Shown here: positions 17,149-26,251 of the stretch, piece after piece
Numbering within the stretch: position 1 is the first letter of the stretch
How the letters are laid out: every line of letters starts with the position of its first letter
Assembly (NCBI GenBank): GCA_937974555.1
Contig: CALJKR010000071.1
Coordinates: forward strand, 46,514 to 110,513
Direction of reading: 5' to 3'
Length of the DNA: 64,000 nucleotides
Source: an uncultured Flavobacteriales bacterium
Lineage (GTDB): Bacteria; Bacteroidota; Bacteroidia; Flavobacteriales_D; Sanyastnellaceae
Made by a program: the position numbers and the translations under genes
Notes under the pieces: generated by a model
Told to the model about the DNA's origin: nothing
Database searches by the model: none
Seen by the model: only the letters and a program-made list of their open reading frames with translations

Positions 17149-17941
17149 AGAATATTCAGATATTCTTTTTCAGTGGTATGATGGCATTGCTAAGATTACA
17201 ATCAATCGCCCTGAGGTATACAATGCATTTAGACCACAGACCAACGTAGATATGATTGACGCTATGGACATTTGCAGAGAGCGTCAAGACATTGCGGTGA
17301 TTGTTCTTACCGGCATTGGTGATAAAGCATTTTGTAGTGGAGGTGATCAAAATGTAAAAGGTGTGGGTGGCTACGTGGATGATCACGGTGTGCCGCGTCT
17401 CAATGTTTTGGATTTGCACAAGAGAATTCGAGAAATTCCAAAGCCGGTGATTGCCATGGTGAATGGTTATGCCATTGGTGGCGGACACGTGTTGCACGTA
17501 GTATGTGATTTGACCATAGCTTCTGACAATGCCAAATTTGGTCAAACTGGACCCAAAGTGGGATCGTTTGATGCTGGGTTTGGCTCCAATTACTTGGCCA
17601 GACACGTGGGTCAAAAGAAGGCACGTGAAATTTGGTTCTTGTGTGAGCAATACACGGCGCAAGAAGCAATGGATATGGGCATGGTCAATAAAGTGGTGGC
17701 CTTGCAAGATTTGGAAGATACCACAGTGCAATGGTGCAAGACCATCATGAAGCGAAGCCCGTTGGCTATTCGCATGATCAAGCGTGGTTTAAATGCCGAA
17801 TTGGATGGACAACGCGGATTGATGGAGTTTGCCGGTGATGCAACTTTGTTGTATTACTTGACGCAAGAAGCGCAAGAAGGGAAAAAGGCGTTTTTAGAAA
17901 AGAGAGATCCCAATTTTCAACAGTTTCCCAAGTTTCCTTAA
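17126..17941 (+). CDS. menB: 1,4-dihydroxy-2-naphthoyl-CoA synthase
   Basis: A 271-aa crotonase-fold enzyme that closes the second ring of the naphthoquinone from o-succinylbenzoyl-CoA. Visible are the N-terminal ITINRPEVYNAFRP, the CoA-binding FCSGGDQ, the oxyanion-hole segment NGYAIGGGHVLH, and GQTGPKVGSFDAGFGSNYLA with the family-specific Asp. I use ATG 17126 (MREWKTIKEYSD), which matches the usual MenB N-terminus; an ATG at 17105 would add seven residues. The stop shares 1 bp with the menA start. Confidence 0.96.
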   Translation: MREWKTIKEYSDILFQWYDGIAKITINRPEVYNAFRPQTNVDMIDAMDICRERQDIAVIVLTGIGDKAFCSGGDQNVKGVGGYVDDHGVPRLNVLDLHKRIREIPKPVIAMVNGYAIGGGHVLHVVCDLTIASDNAKFGQTGPKVGSFDAGFGSNYLARHVGQKKAREIWFLCEQYTAQEAMDMGMVNKVVALQDLEDTTVQWCKTIMKRSPLAIRMIKRGLNAELDGQRGLMEFAGDATLLYYLTQEAQEGKKAFLEKRDPNFQQFPKFP

Positions 17942-18831
17942 TGAAAAAGTGGATTGAGGCCGCAAGGTTAAGAACCTTACCTCTGGCTGCTTCTGGTATC
18001 CTATTGGGCGGCATGCCGGGTAATGGAACGGCTTGGAATAGCCATGGTTTTTTGTGGGCATTGATAACGGGGATTCTGCTTCAAGTGCTCTCCAATTATG
18101 CCAATGATTATGGTGATTATAAAAATGGAGCGGATCAATTCCGCTCGCATGGTCCCAATCGGGCGGTTCAATCTGGATTGATCTCCCAAGGTCAAATGCT
18201 CGCAGCCATTGTTGTGATTGCCACTTTGGCTCTGATTTCTGGATCCTACTTGATATATAAAAATCTTTTGGAGGTAAACCGAATTCAAGACTTTTGGATC
18301 ATGTTGGGTATTGGCGTTGGTTCCATAGCGGCTGCCTACACCTACACGGCGGGTCCTAAACCATATGGCTATATGGGCTTGGGTGATATTTCCGTTTTTT
18401 TGTTTTTTGGATGGGTTGGTGTAGTCGGAACGCATTTTGTCCTCTACGATGAAATCTCTAGTCAATCCATTTGGGGCGCCCTTTTTGTTGGGGCAATGTC
18501 GGTTTCCGTCTTGCATTTGAATAATATGCGCGACATGGATGACGATGCAAAGGCACTCAAGCACACACTGGCCCTCAGATTGGGTTGGATTGGAAGTAAA
18601 AGATATCTTCTCGTACTTTACGTAGTGGCATTCTCATCCCTGGTGGTTTGGATTTCAAAAAGTGCAAGTGCTTTTCAGTGGTTGGCTTTGATTCCGCTGA
18701 TTGGTTTAATGGGAAAGGCGAAAGATATCGCCAGAGAAAATCAACCTCAAAACCTTGATCCCTATTTGAAGCGATTTGCTCTTACTTGTTTTTTTTCCAT
18801 TTGTTTGTTGCTTGTGTCATCTTTTTTGTAG
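17941..18831 (+). CDS. menA: 1,4-dihydroxy-2-naphthoate polyprenyltransferase
   Basis: A 296-aa polytopic UbiA-family prenyltransferase that attaches the isoprenoid tail to DHNA, giving demethylmenaquinone in the inner membrane. The first Asp-rich motif is NDYGDYKNGAD, followed by GPNRAVQSG, and the second is NNMRDMDDDA. About eight hydrophobic segments are visible. Its start overlaps the menB stop by 1 bp. The polyprenyl synthase at 59248-60225 could supply its substrate. Confidence 0.95.
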   Translation: MKKWIEAARLRTLPLAASGILLGGMPGNGTAWNSHGFLWALITGILLQVLSNYANDYGDYKNGADQFRSHGPNRAVQSGLISQGQMLAAIVVIATLALISGSYLIYKNLLEVNRIQDFWIMLGIGVGSIAAAYTYTAGPKPYGYMGLGDISVFLFFGWVGVVGTHFVLYDEISSQSIWGALFVGAMSVSVLHLNNMRDMDDDAKALKHTLALRLGWIGSKRYLLVLYVVAFSSLVVWISKSASAFQWLALIPLIGLMGKAKDIARENQPQNLDPYLKRFALTCFFSICLLLVSSFL

Positions 18832-18836
18832 TTTCG
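18808..18836 (+). promoter_or_regulatory. Possible internal promoter in the men operon
   Basis: TTG at 18808-18810, an 18-nt spacer, then TAGTTTCG at 18829-18836 fits the Bacteroidota promoter pattern. It overlaps the end of menA and lies 4 nt before the membrane-protein start at 18841. It could give separate expression of the second half of the operon. Confidence 0.4.
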
Positions 18837-18840
18837 GACA

Positions 18841-19953
18841 ATGATGAAATCTAACTCAAACAAAGTAGCTCACTTCAACGGAATTAGTTTCGCCCTGTTA
18901 TTTTTTGCGGTGGCTTCAGCGTTTGTTATTCCATTTATCACGGTTGGTGGCATATTCTCAATGGTGGACGTAAAAAAAATGCAGATACCGGTTTATTTCG
19001 CTTATTTTGATTGGATTCCAGCGGTTTTTCTATTTGTACTCGGCGTGGGATTGGCCATTCAATCCAAAAATAAAAGTCAAAGCAGTCAAAAATTAAGGGT
19101 CAACACCCAACGCAAAGGCGCATTGCTTTTGGGACTGGGTTTACTATTTGCAGGAACTTGGGGGATGAACTTTTTTATCATTTTGGGCGCGTCTTTCATC
19201 ATTGGTTCTTGGCTGCTTCGGTTAGATTCTCTCACGATACATGTCGCTTCTTTGACTGTCATTCTTTTGTCTTTGGTCTTGGTGAATTTGGATGTCCCCT
19301 TCAAATACAAGTATTTTGTTTTTGATGTGCAAGTCGATGGGGTAGCTAAACTTTTGGCCTTCGTTGGATTCAATGGCTATTATTCTATCTTTCCATGGGT
19401 GGCGCTGTTTATCAGCGGTTTGGCCGTTGGAAAAGGTGTGCTGAGACCAAGAGGTTTTTTCCCACCAACGAGCTTTATCGCTTTGTTCATTATTGTTTTG
19501 GGATACATGACCAATATCTATTGCATCGATCTCTATGCACAAATGGACAGCTTTAGTGCTAAGTTTTTATATCCCTTTGACCAATTTCTCTACCAACCAT
19601 CATTTGTCTTGATCAATATCGGAATGGGTTGGTTAATCATTAATTTCCTGAATCATCTATTTGAAATCATCGGCGAACGCGCCTGGATTCCTTTGATCAA
19701 AGATTTGGCTACTTCCAAATTGACCGTCTTGTTTCTTATTTACTTAATGGGTTCGTTGTTTATGATGGGCTTTGCATATTCCGGAACCATCGTGATTGGT
19801 TTCGCCCATCCTTATCTATTGAGTACTTTTTTAATTCTTGCTTTGTCGGCCATTTTCTGGTCAATTCTTTTTTGGAAGAGGAAAGTGAACAAAAATGCCC
19901 CATTGGAATGGTTGATCAAATACATCTCTTCAAAAGACAATTCCGGGAAATAA
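18841..19953 (+). CDS. Polytopic membrane protein (DUF418/acyltransferase-like)
   Basis: A 370-aa protein with about ten hydrophobic helices. The arrangement and the C-terminal NAPLEWLIKY, close to the GPLEW motif of DUF418/YeiB proteins, suggest a distant relation to that membrane acyltransferase-like superfamily, but I do not recognise catalytic residues. It is inserted between menA and menC and overlaps the menC start. A role in menaquinone synthesis is suggested only by position; no established Men step requires such a protein. It may simply ride in the operon. A second ATG follows directly at 18844. Confidence 0.75.
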   Translation: MMKSNSNKVAHFNGISFALLFFAVASAFVIPFITVGGIFSMVDVKKMQIPVYFAYFDWIPAVFLFVLGVGLAIQSKNKSQSSQKLRVNTQRKGALLLGLGLLFAGTWGMNFFIILGASFIIGSWLLRLDSLTIHVASLTVILLSLVLVNLDVPFKYKYFVFDVQVDGVAKLLAFVGFNGYYSIFPWVALFISGLAVGKGVLRPRGFFPPTSFIALFIIVLGYMTNIYCIDLYAQMDSFSAKFLYPFDQFLYQPSFVLINIGMGWLIINFLNHLFEIIGERAWIPLIKDLATSKLTVLFLIYLMGSLFMMGFAYSGTIVIGFAHPYLLSTFLILALSAIFWSILFWKRKVNKNAPLEWLIKYISSKDNSGK

Positions 19954-20927
19954 ATTTCCATCCTTGGGAACTACAATTTAAGCGTCCTGCAAAGACTTCC
20001 AAAACGACGCTGAATGTTCATCGTGTCCTGTATATCTCTGCTCAATTGCCCAACGGTGAATTGCGTTGGGGAGAAATAGCACCGTTGACCCATCTTTCTT
20101 CTGAGAAAGTGGAGGAGTGCGCCAATTGGATTCATCGTTGGTGGAATGAAAGGGTTTCTTTTCAGGATTTGCCTTCTTCCATCAAATTTGGTCTGGAATG
20201 TCTTCTTCAACCCTTGTTCTTGCAACAGAAGAATTTCAAAGCCATCCCTTTCAACGGGTTGGTATGGATGAATGAATTGGATGCCATGTATTCTGAAACC
20301 AAAGAGAAATTAATCGCAGGATGTCCTTGCATCAAATTAAAAGTTGGGGCCTTGGATTTTAAAAGTGAATGGCGTTTGATTCATCAATTACGAGAAGAAT
20401 TTGGGAATACATTTATTCTGAGACTGGATGCCAATGGGGCTTGGAGCGCAAACGAAGCCTTGCAAAAGTTGAATGAATTGGCTCCGTTAAATGTGCATTC
20501 TATTGAACAGCCCATTGCTACTCGGCAATGGCGAGACATGGCCCAGTTGATGCGCCATTCTCCCATTCCATTGGCTTTGGATGAAGAGTTGATTGGGATT
20601 TATGGAGAAGAAAGACGCAACATGTTGGAAGAAATTATTCCCCATTACTTGGTTTTAAAGCCAACTTTACATGGTGGTTTTGCCTCGTGTGACGAGTGGA
20701 TTCAACTGGCAAATGAGCGTCAAATTCAATGGTGGGCAACTTCGGCCTTGGAGAGCAATTTGGGCTTGTCCCATATTTTTCAGTGGCTTCAAAAATATGA
20801 TTTGAAAATGCACCAAGGATTGGGAACAGGTGCTCTTTATCAAAACAATTGGAGATCGCCTTTGGTCGTATCCAATTTTCAAATGCAATGGGATGAACAG
20901 TCGCAATGGGAGGCTCCATGGATTTGA
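19908..20927 (+). CDS. menC: o-Succinylbenzoate synthase
   Basis: A 339-aa enolase-superfamily enzyme that dehydrates SHCHC to o-succinylbenzoate. The barrel has the catalytic KLK of CIKLKVGALDF, metal ligands in RLDANGAW, SIEQPIA and LALDEEL, and the second catalytic Lys in LVLKPTLHGG. The N-terminal capping domain includes WELQFKRPAKTS. The start is uncertain: ATG 19908 overlaps the preceding gene by 46 bp and an ATG at 19872 by 82 bp; family similarity begins around residue 15 of the shorter form. It is followed by menE with a short overlap. Confidence 0.9.
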   Translation: MVDQIHLFKRQFREINFHPWELQFKRPAKTSKTTLNVHRVLYISAQLPNGELRWGEIAPLTHLSSEKVEECANWIHRWWNERVSFQDLPSSIKFGLECLLQPLFLQQKNFKAIPFNGLVWMNELDAMYSETKEKLIAGCPCIKLKVGALDFKSEWRLIHQLREEFGNTFILRLDANGAWSANEALQKLNELAPLNVHSIEQPIATRQWRDMAQLMRHSPIPLALDEELIGIYGEERRNMLEEIIPHYLVLKPTLHGGFASCDEWIQLANERQIQWWATSALESNLGLSHIFQWLQKYDLKMHQGLGTGALYQNNWRSPLVVSNFQMQWDEQSQWEAPWI

Positions 20928-21904
20928 TTATCGAAAAAGGATATCCCACTGACCGGATCAAGAATTATCCAGAAGAAGAGCGGTGGGTTCAAATGTGGCT
21001 GGAGAACCAACAAGAATTTATATTCACCACTTCGGGTTCCAGCGGTCCACCCAAGAGTATTGTTTTTACCAGAGAACAGATTATCGCAAGCGCACAGCGC
21101 ACAGCAGAATTGTTTCATTGGTTCCCCGATATGCATGCTCTTCATACTTTGCCGATGTCTTTTGTTGCGGGTAGAATGAATATCCTCCGTGCTTTGATTG
21201 GCAAGCAATCTCTTTGGAAAGTGGAGCCCCAATTAAAATATTCAGCGGCTGATTTCAACGCGGACATTTCCATTGATTGGTGGACGTTGACCCCAGCCAT
21301 GCTGGAAAGTTTTATTCCCTATGCCTCACGGCTATTTCCGCAAGCCCAAATTTTAGTGGGTGGAGGTCGTGTATCTGAAAGGCTGAAGATAAGTACACTG
21401 AATATGGACCAAAGTGTTTGGGAAAGCTACGGAGCAGCGGAAACGCTGACCCATGTGGCCGTCAGAAAACTCAATGGGGAAAATGTCATGCAGGGGTTTG
21501 AACCCATTCAACAGGTGACTTTCAAAGCAACTGCACAAGGTTTAAAAATCTCCGATGCCTTATTAAACCAAGAAGTTCAAACGATGGACGATTGGTCCCA
21601 GTTGGACAACGGACAATGGGTGATGAAAGGTAGGATGGATGATTTGATTAATACGGGCGGTGTGAAGGTCTACCCAACACAAGTGGAGGAAATCATAGAC
21701 CGCTTTGTGGATTTTGAAAGTTTTGTCAAAGCTTCGCCGGATGATACCTTGGGTGAAGTGATTACTTGGGTAGTCCCCATGGAAGCCATAATTCCAGAGA
21801 ACTGGAAGCTGTGGTTTGAACAATATCCAATCCTTCAACCCAGAAAAATTGAGAGGGTGGAAGAATTGCCCAGAAATAGAAATGGCAAATGGAAAAGAAA
21901 ATGA
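20918..21904 (+). CDS. menE: o-Succinylbenzoate-CoA ligase
   Basis: A 328-aa AMP-forming acyl-CoA synthetase that activates o-succinylbenzoate for MenB. It has the phosphate-binding FTTSGSSGPPKSIVFT, the ESYGAAETLTH motif, MKGRMDDLINTGGVKVYP and a C-terminal RNRNGKWKRK with the adenylation Lys. It is shorter than typical MenE (450-500 aa), the usual N-terminal subdomain being reduced. ATG 20918 (MDLIIEKG) is preferred to 20906 (four residues more); both overlap menC. The stop overlaps the rdgB start as ATGA. Confidence 0.92.
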   Translation: MDLIIEKGYPTDRIKNYPEEERWVQMWLENQQEFIFTTSGSSGPPKSIVFTREQIIASAQRTAELFHWFPDMHALHTLPMSFVAGRMNILRALIGKQSLWKVEPQLKYSAADFNADISIDWWTLTPAMLESFIPYASRLFPQAQILVGGGRVSERLKISTLNMDQSVWESYGAAETLTHVAVRKLNGENVMQGFEPIQQVTFKATAQGLKISDALLNQEVQTMDDWSQLDNGQWVMKGRMDDLINTGGVKVYPTQVEEIIDRFVDFESFVKASPDDTLGEVITWVVPMEAIIPENWKLWFEQYPILQPRKIERVEELPRNRNGKWKRK

Positions 21905-22497
21905 AAAATCAAATTTTATTGGCAACCAACAATGACCACAAGCTAGGGGAAGTGAGGTCGTGGTTTGAAATGAATGGTCTGAATAGAGAAGTACTTGGAT
22001 TGTCTGATGCTGGCATTGATATCGATGTAGAAGAAAATGCCCCCGACTTTGCAGGCAATGCTTGGTTGAAGGTGGATGCGATTAGAGAAATTTGGAAAGG
22101 CGATGTAATAGCCGATGACAGCGGCCTCTGCATACAGGCATTGAACCAGGCCCCAGGTGTTCTGTCGGCACGTTACTCAGGTGAACACGGGAATCATCAG
22201 AAGAATATTGCCAAGGTGCTGCATGAAATGCACAATCAACTCAGTCGTTCAGCATATTTCATTACTGTTTTGGCGGGATATTGGAAAGACAAACCCTTTA
22301 CCATTGAAGGCAAGGTGCATGGAAAAATCACCCGACATATGCAAGGGTGGGGTGGTTTTGGATATGACCCCATTTTCATTCCCAATGGAAACTCAAGGTC
22401 TTTCGCAGAAATGCACATGGCCGAGAAAAATTTACTTTCCCATCGTGCAAATGCATTCGAAAATTGGAGAACTTGGATTCTAGAAAACAAGTTGTGA
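21901..22497 (+). CDS. rdgB: XTP/dITP pyrophosphatase (HAM1 family)
   Basis: A 198-aa house-cleaning nucleotidase that hydrolyses non-canonical purine nucleotides (XTP, dITP) to monophosphates. It has the N-terminal LATNNDHKLGEVR, the metal-binding DDSGLCIQALNQAPG followed by ARYSGE, GWGGFGYDPIF, and the C-terminal SHRANAF. The ATG at 21901 overlaps the menE stop (ATGA), so it is translationally coupled to the men operon although the activity is unrelated. Confidence 0.95.
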   Translation: MKNQILLATNNDHKLGEVRSWFEMNGLNREVLGLSDAGIDIDVEENAPDFAGNAWLKVDAIREIWKGDVIADDSGLCIQALNQAPGVLSARYSGEHGNHQKNIAKVLHEMHNQLSRSAYFITVLAGYWKDKPFTIEGKVHGKITRHMQGWGGFGYDPIFIPNGNSRSFAEMHMAEKNLLSHRANAFENWRTWILENKL

Positions 22498-22534
22498 TGT
22501 TTTGCCGTTAATTTGCCGATCTAAAATCGATGAT

Positions 22535-23497
22535 ATGAGAAATTATCTTGAATTTGAAGCACCAATTAAAGAACTGAATGAACAAATTCAGAAATTGAAG
22601 GATAGTGCTGTTAAAACTGGAGTCAATGTAGACACTGCCGTGCAGGAGTTAGAAAAGGCCCTACTTGAAAAAACAGAAGAGATCTACAAAAATTTGGACC
22701 CTTGGCAAAAAGTGCAATTGAGCCGCCATCCAGATAGACCCTACGCTTTGGAATACATCGAGAGCATGACAGAGGGAACTTGGATAGAACTTCACGGGGA
22801 TAGAACGGTGAAAGATGACAAAGCCATGATTGGCGGATTTGGTTTATTAAATGGCGAATCGGTTATGTTTATCGGTCAACAAAAAGGAGCCAATACCAAG
22901 TTGCGTCAATACAGAAATTTTGGAATGGCCAACCCCGAAGGTTATCGCAAGGCTTTGCGCCTAATGCGTTTGGCAGAAAAGTTTAATAAGCCAGTGGTTA
23001 CTTTGATTGACACTCCAGGTGCTTTCCCAGGACTTGAGGCAGAAGAGCGTGGACAAGGTGAGGCCATTGCACGCAATCTTTTTGAAATGATGCGTTTAAA
23101 GGTTCCTGTTATTTGTATCATCATCGGTGAAGGTGCCAGTGGAGGTGCTCTGGGAATTGGTATCGGTGATCGCGTGTTGATGATGGAAAATACGTGGTAT
23201 TCGGTAATCTCTCCTGAATCTTGCTCCTCCATTTTATGGAGAAGTTGGGATCATAAAATCACAGCAGCCAAAGCGCTCAAATTGACCGCAGAGGATATGA
23301 AAAACAATGGTTTGGTGGATGGGATAATTAGAGAGCCTCTGGGTGGCGCTCATGCTGATCACCAGTCAATGATTGAAATTTTAAAGGACGTTATTTCTTC
23401 AACCATCGCGGAGTTAAGACAGCAGTCCAACGACCAATTGGTTAAAAACAGAATCGAGAAATTCTGCGCCATGGGAAGTTTTGTAGAAAATTCTTAA
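22535..23497 (+). CDS. accA: Acetyl-CoA carboxylase carboxyltransferase subunit alpha
   Basis: A 320-aa alpha subunit of the carboxyltransferase that makes malonyl-CoA for fatty-acid synthesis, paired with AccD encoded 1.9 kb downstream. It has the N-terminal helical region (FEAPIKELNEQIQKLK), LHGDR, the crotonase-fold core VTLIDTPGAFPGLEAEERGQ, and GEGASGGALGIGIGDRVLMM with the oxyanion Gly-Gly. ATG 22535 fits the family N-terminus better than upstream in-frame starts. The 37-bp gap after rdgB shows no terminator, so it may be cotranscribed. Confidence 0.96.
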   Translation: MRNYLEFEAPIKELNEQIQKLKDSAVKTGVNVDTAVQELEKALLEKTEEIYKNLDPWQKVQLSRHPDRPYALEYIESMTEGTWIELHGDRTVKDDKAMIGGFGLLNGESVMFIGQQKGANTKLRQYRNFGMANPEGYRKALRLMRLAEKFNKPVVTLIDTPGAFPGLEAEERGQGEAIARNLFEMMRLKVPVICIIIGEGASGGALGIGIGDRVLMMENTWYSVISPESCSSILWRSWDHKITAAKALKLTAEDMKNNGLVDGIIREPLGGAHADHQSMIEILKDVISSTIAELRQQSNDQLVKNRIEKFCAMGSFVENS

Positions 23498-23538
23498 AAA
23501 AACAACCTTAAAGTAATCACTGACACAAGCATTTATAG

Positions 23539-23546
23539 TAATTTCG
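23539..23546 (+). promoter_or_regulatory. -7 box for the OmpA/TPR lipoprotein
   Basis: TAATTTCG matches TAnnTTYG and lies 26 nt before the start codon at 23573. A clear TTG -33 element is not seen at 17-23 nt. Confidence 0.45.
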
Positions 23547-23572
23547 CACCAATTAAGAATCGTAAAATAAAA

Positions 23573-25270
23573 ATGAAAACTCGTAGTTTAATCGCAGTTT
23601 CTGCTACAGCGCTTTCCGCGTTGTTTTTAGTGGCTTGTTCCAATATTGGATCAATGCAAAAGAAAATGGCTCAATTCAATGCCAAAGTAAATCCAGATCC
23701 ACTAGAAGTTCACGGTGATTCTATCGCCATTTCTATCTCTGGAAAATTCCCTGAGAAATTTTTTGCTAAAAAAGTTGCTGTTGAAGCTACTCCCGTTTTG
23801 GTGTATGGTACAAGCGAAGTGAAATTTAAATCACGTCAGTTCAAAGGGGAAAAGGCCACGGGTAACGGAGATGTTGTTCCTTTTGAAACAGGGAAAACTT
23901 TCACGTACTCTGATCGTATCGCATATGCGCCATCAATGTCAACATCAGATTTGAAGTTGAAGATTGTGGGTACACAAGGAAGTAAAACTGTTGAATTGCC
24001 TGCTGTTGAATTGGCCAAAGGGGTAATCACTACTTCTTTGTTGGTAAACAAGAATGATGGAAAGGTAATGACATCTTCAGACAAATTCGTTCGTTCTACC
24101 AACGGATCTTTTGAAGCTGAAATTTTGTTTGATCACAATTCTGCTAAGGTTCGTCCAGCTGAATTAAAAGACAAGGACATCGCGGCTTTGGTTGAATTTC
24201 TTTCTAAGACAATGCCAGCCAACCCTCGCATGAAAATCACCAATATTGAAATTCAATCTTATGCTTCTCCTGAAGGTGAGATCTTCTTAAACAATGATTT
24301 GGCGGTTGAGCGTGGTGACGCGGGTAAGTCGGTTTTAATGGATCTTTTGAAAAAGAACAAATTGGATGCTACTTATGCTTCATTGGTTCAGGTGAACCCA
24401 AAAGGTGAAGACTGGGCTGGTTTCAAATCAGCGATGGAGAAATCCAATATCGAGGACAAAGAATTGATCATCCGAGTTCTTCAAAGAACCTCTGATCTTC
24501 AAGAGCGTGAGAAAGAAATTAAGAACATTTCAAAAACTTACCAAGAAGTTGAGAAGGGGATCTTCCCAGGCCTACGTCGTTCAATCTTCCGAGTGAATTA
24601 TGTTTTGGAAGGCTACTCAGACCAAGAGTTGAAAGCAATGGCGTCTAACCCTTCTTCTTTGAAGTACGAAGAGTTGTTGCGTGCGGGTAGCTTGGTTACA
24701 GACTTGAACACGCAAGCTGCAGTTTACAAAGAGGCAAGCGCTCGTCCAGATGCAGATTACAGAGCGGCCAACAACTTGGGAGTTGTTTATTACAACCAAG
24801 GCCGCATGACAGAAGCCAAGACAGAATTTGCTAAAGCATACGGTATGAGCCAAAATGCAGAAACAGCTTGTAACCACGGTGTTGCCACTCGTGCAATGGG
24901 TGAAATGAAAAAGGCCAACGCTCTTTTCAGTGAAAGCGGTTCTGCTGAAGCCAAATACAACATGGGTGCAGGTTACATCATGGCCGGTAACTATGGTTCA
25001 GCCATCAACACAATGGGAAGCTTCAAATCTTTCAACTCGGCCTTGGCCAAGTGTTTGAATAAAGATTATGCTGGTGCTAAAGCTGATTTAGATGCTTGTA
25101 ATAATGACAACAACAGCGCAATGGGTTACTACTTACGTGCGATTGTTAGTGCTCGTTTGAATGACGCAAATGGCGTGAAAGAAAGTTTGGCCAAGGCGAT
25201 CGAAAAGGATGGCAAATTGGCTGAGAAAGCAAAATCAGATTTGGAGTTCAGAAACTTCCAATCTAAATAA
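23573..25270 (+). CDS. OmpA-like and TPR lipoprotein
   Basis: A 565-aa protein. The lipoprotein signal has lipobox FLVACS (Cys22). The N-terminal half is beta-rich. The middle carries an OmpA-C-like segment: ILFDHNSAKVRPAELKDKD, then IEIQSYASPEGE and LAVERGDA, as in peptidoglycan-binding domains. The C-terminal part has TPR-like helices (ANNLGVVYYNQGRMTEAKTE and onward). It is probably an abundant outer-membrane lipoprotein: codon use is clean and highly biased, like the ribosomal genes. It lies between accA and accD but has its own promoter and terminator. The exact function is unknown. Confidence 0.87.
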   Translation: MKTRSLIAVSATALSALFLVACSNIGSMQKKMAQFNAKVNPDPLEVHGDSIAISISGKFPEKFFAKKVAVEATPVLVYGTSEVKFKSRQFKGEKATGNGDVVPFETGKTFTYSDRIAYAPSMSTSDLKLKIVGTQGSKTVELPAVELAKGVITTSLLVNKNDGKVMTSSDKFVRSTNGSFEAEILFDHNSAKVRPAELKDKDIAALVEFLSKTMPANPRMKITNIEIQSYASPEGEIFLNNDLAVERGDAGKSVLMDLLKKNKLDATYASLVQVNPKGEDWAGFKSAMEKSNIEDKELIIRVLQRTSDLQEREKEIKNISKTYQEVEKGIFPGLRRSIFRVNYVLEGYSDQELKAMASNPSSLKYEELLRAGSLVTDLNTQAAVYKEASARPDADYRAANNLGVVYYNQGRMTEAKTEFAKAYGMSQNAETACNHGVATRAMGEMKKANALFSESGSAEAKYNMGAGYIMAGNYGSAINTMGSFKSFNSALAKCLNKDYAGAKADLDACNNDNNSAMGYYLRAIVSARLNDANGVKESLAKAIEKDGKLAEKAKSDLEFRNFQSK

Positions 25271-25285
25271 TCAAGATTCTTAATG

Positions 25286-25319
25286 AAAAAGGACCCCTTG
25301 GGGTCCTTTTCTTTTTTTT
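25286..25319 (+). terminator. Intrinsic terminator after the OmpA/TPR lipoprotein gene
   Basis: Perfect 11-bp arms AAAAGGACCCC (25287-25297) and GGGGTCCTTTT (25300-25310) are followed by C and a run of T. It lies 16 bp after the stop codon. Confidence 0.93.
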
Positions 25320-25359
25320 AGGGAAGTCATGTTTATCCGGTTAATTCAACTTCCTGTAT

Positions 25360-25367
25360 TACATTTG
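25360..25367 (+). promoter_or_regulatory. accD promoter -7 box
   Basis: TACATTTG is a perfect TAnnTTTG match 21 nt before the accD start codon and downstream of a strong terminator. No strong -33 TTG is visible. Confidence 0.6.
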
Positions 25368-25388
25368 AAACTTCAAAAATAACGAGCT

Positions 25389-26240
25389 ATGAGTTGGTTT
25401 AAGAGAATGAAAAAGGGGATCACTACCCAAAGTCAAGAAAAGAAGGAAATTCCAGAAGGCTTGTGGTACCAGTGCCCGGAGTGTAAGCATGTGATGACAA
25501 GCGATCAACATGCAGAAAACGATTGGCTTTGTGAGAAATGCGATTATCACGAGAAAATTACCTCACTCAACTATTTCTCCATTCTATTTGATGAAAATGA
25601 ATTTGAAGAGGTAGCCTCGCATTTAATCAGCGGTGATCCATTGGAATTCACCGATACAAAGGCGTACAAGGACAGAATCAAGACTACCATCAACAAGTCT
25701 GGTTTAAAGGATGCATTGCGCGTTGGATTTGGCGATATCGAAGGGGAGAAGGCCGTAGTGGCGTGCATGGATTTTGGATTTATCGGAGGCTCGATGGGAT
25801 CTGTTGTTGGAGAGAAGTTTGCCAGAGGTGTAGACAAGGCCTTGGCAGAGAATTGCCCTTTCATTTGCATTTCAAAAAGTGGTGGAGCCCGAATGATGGA
25901 GGCTGGTTTTTCATTGATGCAAATGGCCAAAACAAGTGCGAAATTGACTCAGTTGGCAGATGCACATCTTCCTTACGTATCCATATTAACAGACCCAACC
26001 ACAGGAGGCGTTACCGCTTCTTTTGCGATGCTTGGGGATATCAATATTGCGGAACCCAAAGCGCTGATTGGTTTTGCTGGTCCGCGTGTCGTTAAAGAAA
26101 CGATTGGAAAAGACTTACCCGAGGGATTTCAAAGTTCAGAGTTCGTTCTGGAACACGGATTCTTGGATTATATTTTCAATAGAAAGGAACTGAAGCATAA
26201 GTTGGCTTTGTCCTTGAAACAAATGAAGTACAAAGCGTAA
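25389..26240 (+). CDS. accD: Acetyl-CoA carboxylase carboxyltransferase subunit beta
   Basis: A 283-aa beta subunit of the acetyl-CoA carboxyltransferase. The N-terminal zinc ribbon has Cys29, Cys32, Cys48 and Cys51 (CPEC...CEKC). The crotonase core shows MDFGFIGGSMGSVVGEK, SKSGGARMMEAG and the CoA-binding TDPTTGGVTASFA. Together with AccA it transfers carboxyl from biotin to acetyl-CoA. It has its own promoter and ends 12 bp before a convergent 55-aa gene. Confidence 0.96.
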   Translation: MSWFKRMKKGITTQSQEKKEIPEGLWYQCPECKHVMTSDQHAENDWLCEKCDYHEKITSLNYFSILFDENEFEEVASHLISGDPLEFTDTKAYKDRIKTTINKSGLKDALRVGFGDIEGEKAVVACMDFGFIGGSMGSVVGEKFARGVDKALAENCPFICISKSGGARMMEAGFSLMQMAKTSAKLTQLADAHLPYVSILTDPTTGGVTASFAMLGDINIAEPKALIGFAGPRVVKETIGKDLPEGFQSSEFVLEHGFLDYIFNRKELKHKLALSLKQMKYKA

Positions 26241-26251
26241 GCTTTTATTGC

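Noticed and set aside
17156..17731. 191-aa open frame antisense to menB
   Set aside because: His/Ile-rich shadow translation, no motif.
18001..18564. 187-aa open frame antisense to menA
   Set aside because: Shadow of a membrane protein gene; no motif or promoter.
23498..23572. Possible tRNA in the gap between accA and the OmpA/TPR gene, by size
   Set aside because: No cloverleaf arms or TTCGA-type T-loop; the gap holds a promoter instead.
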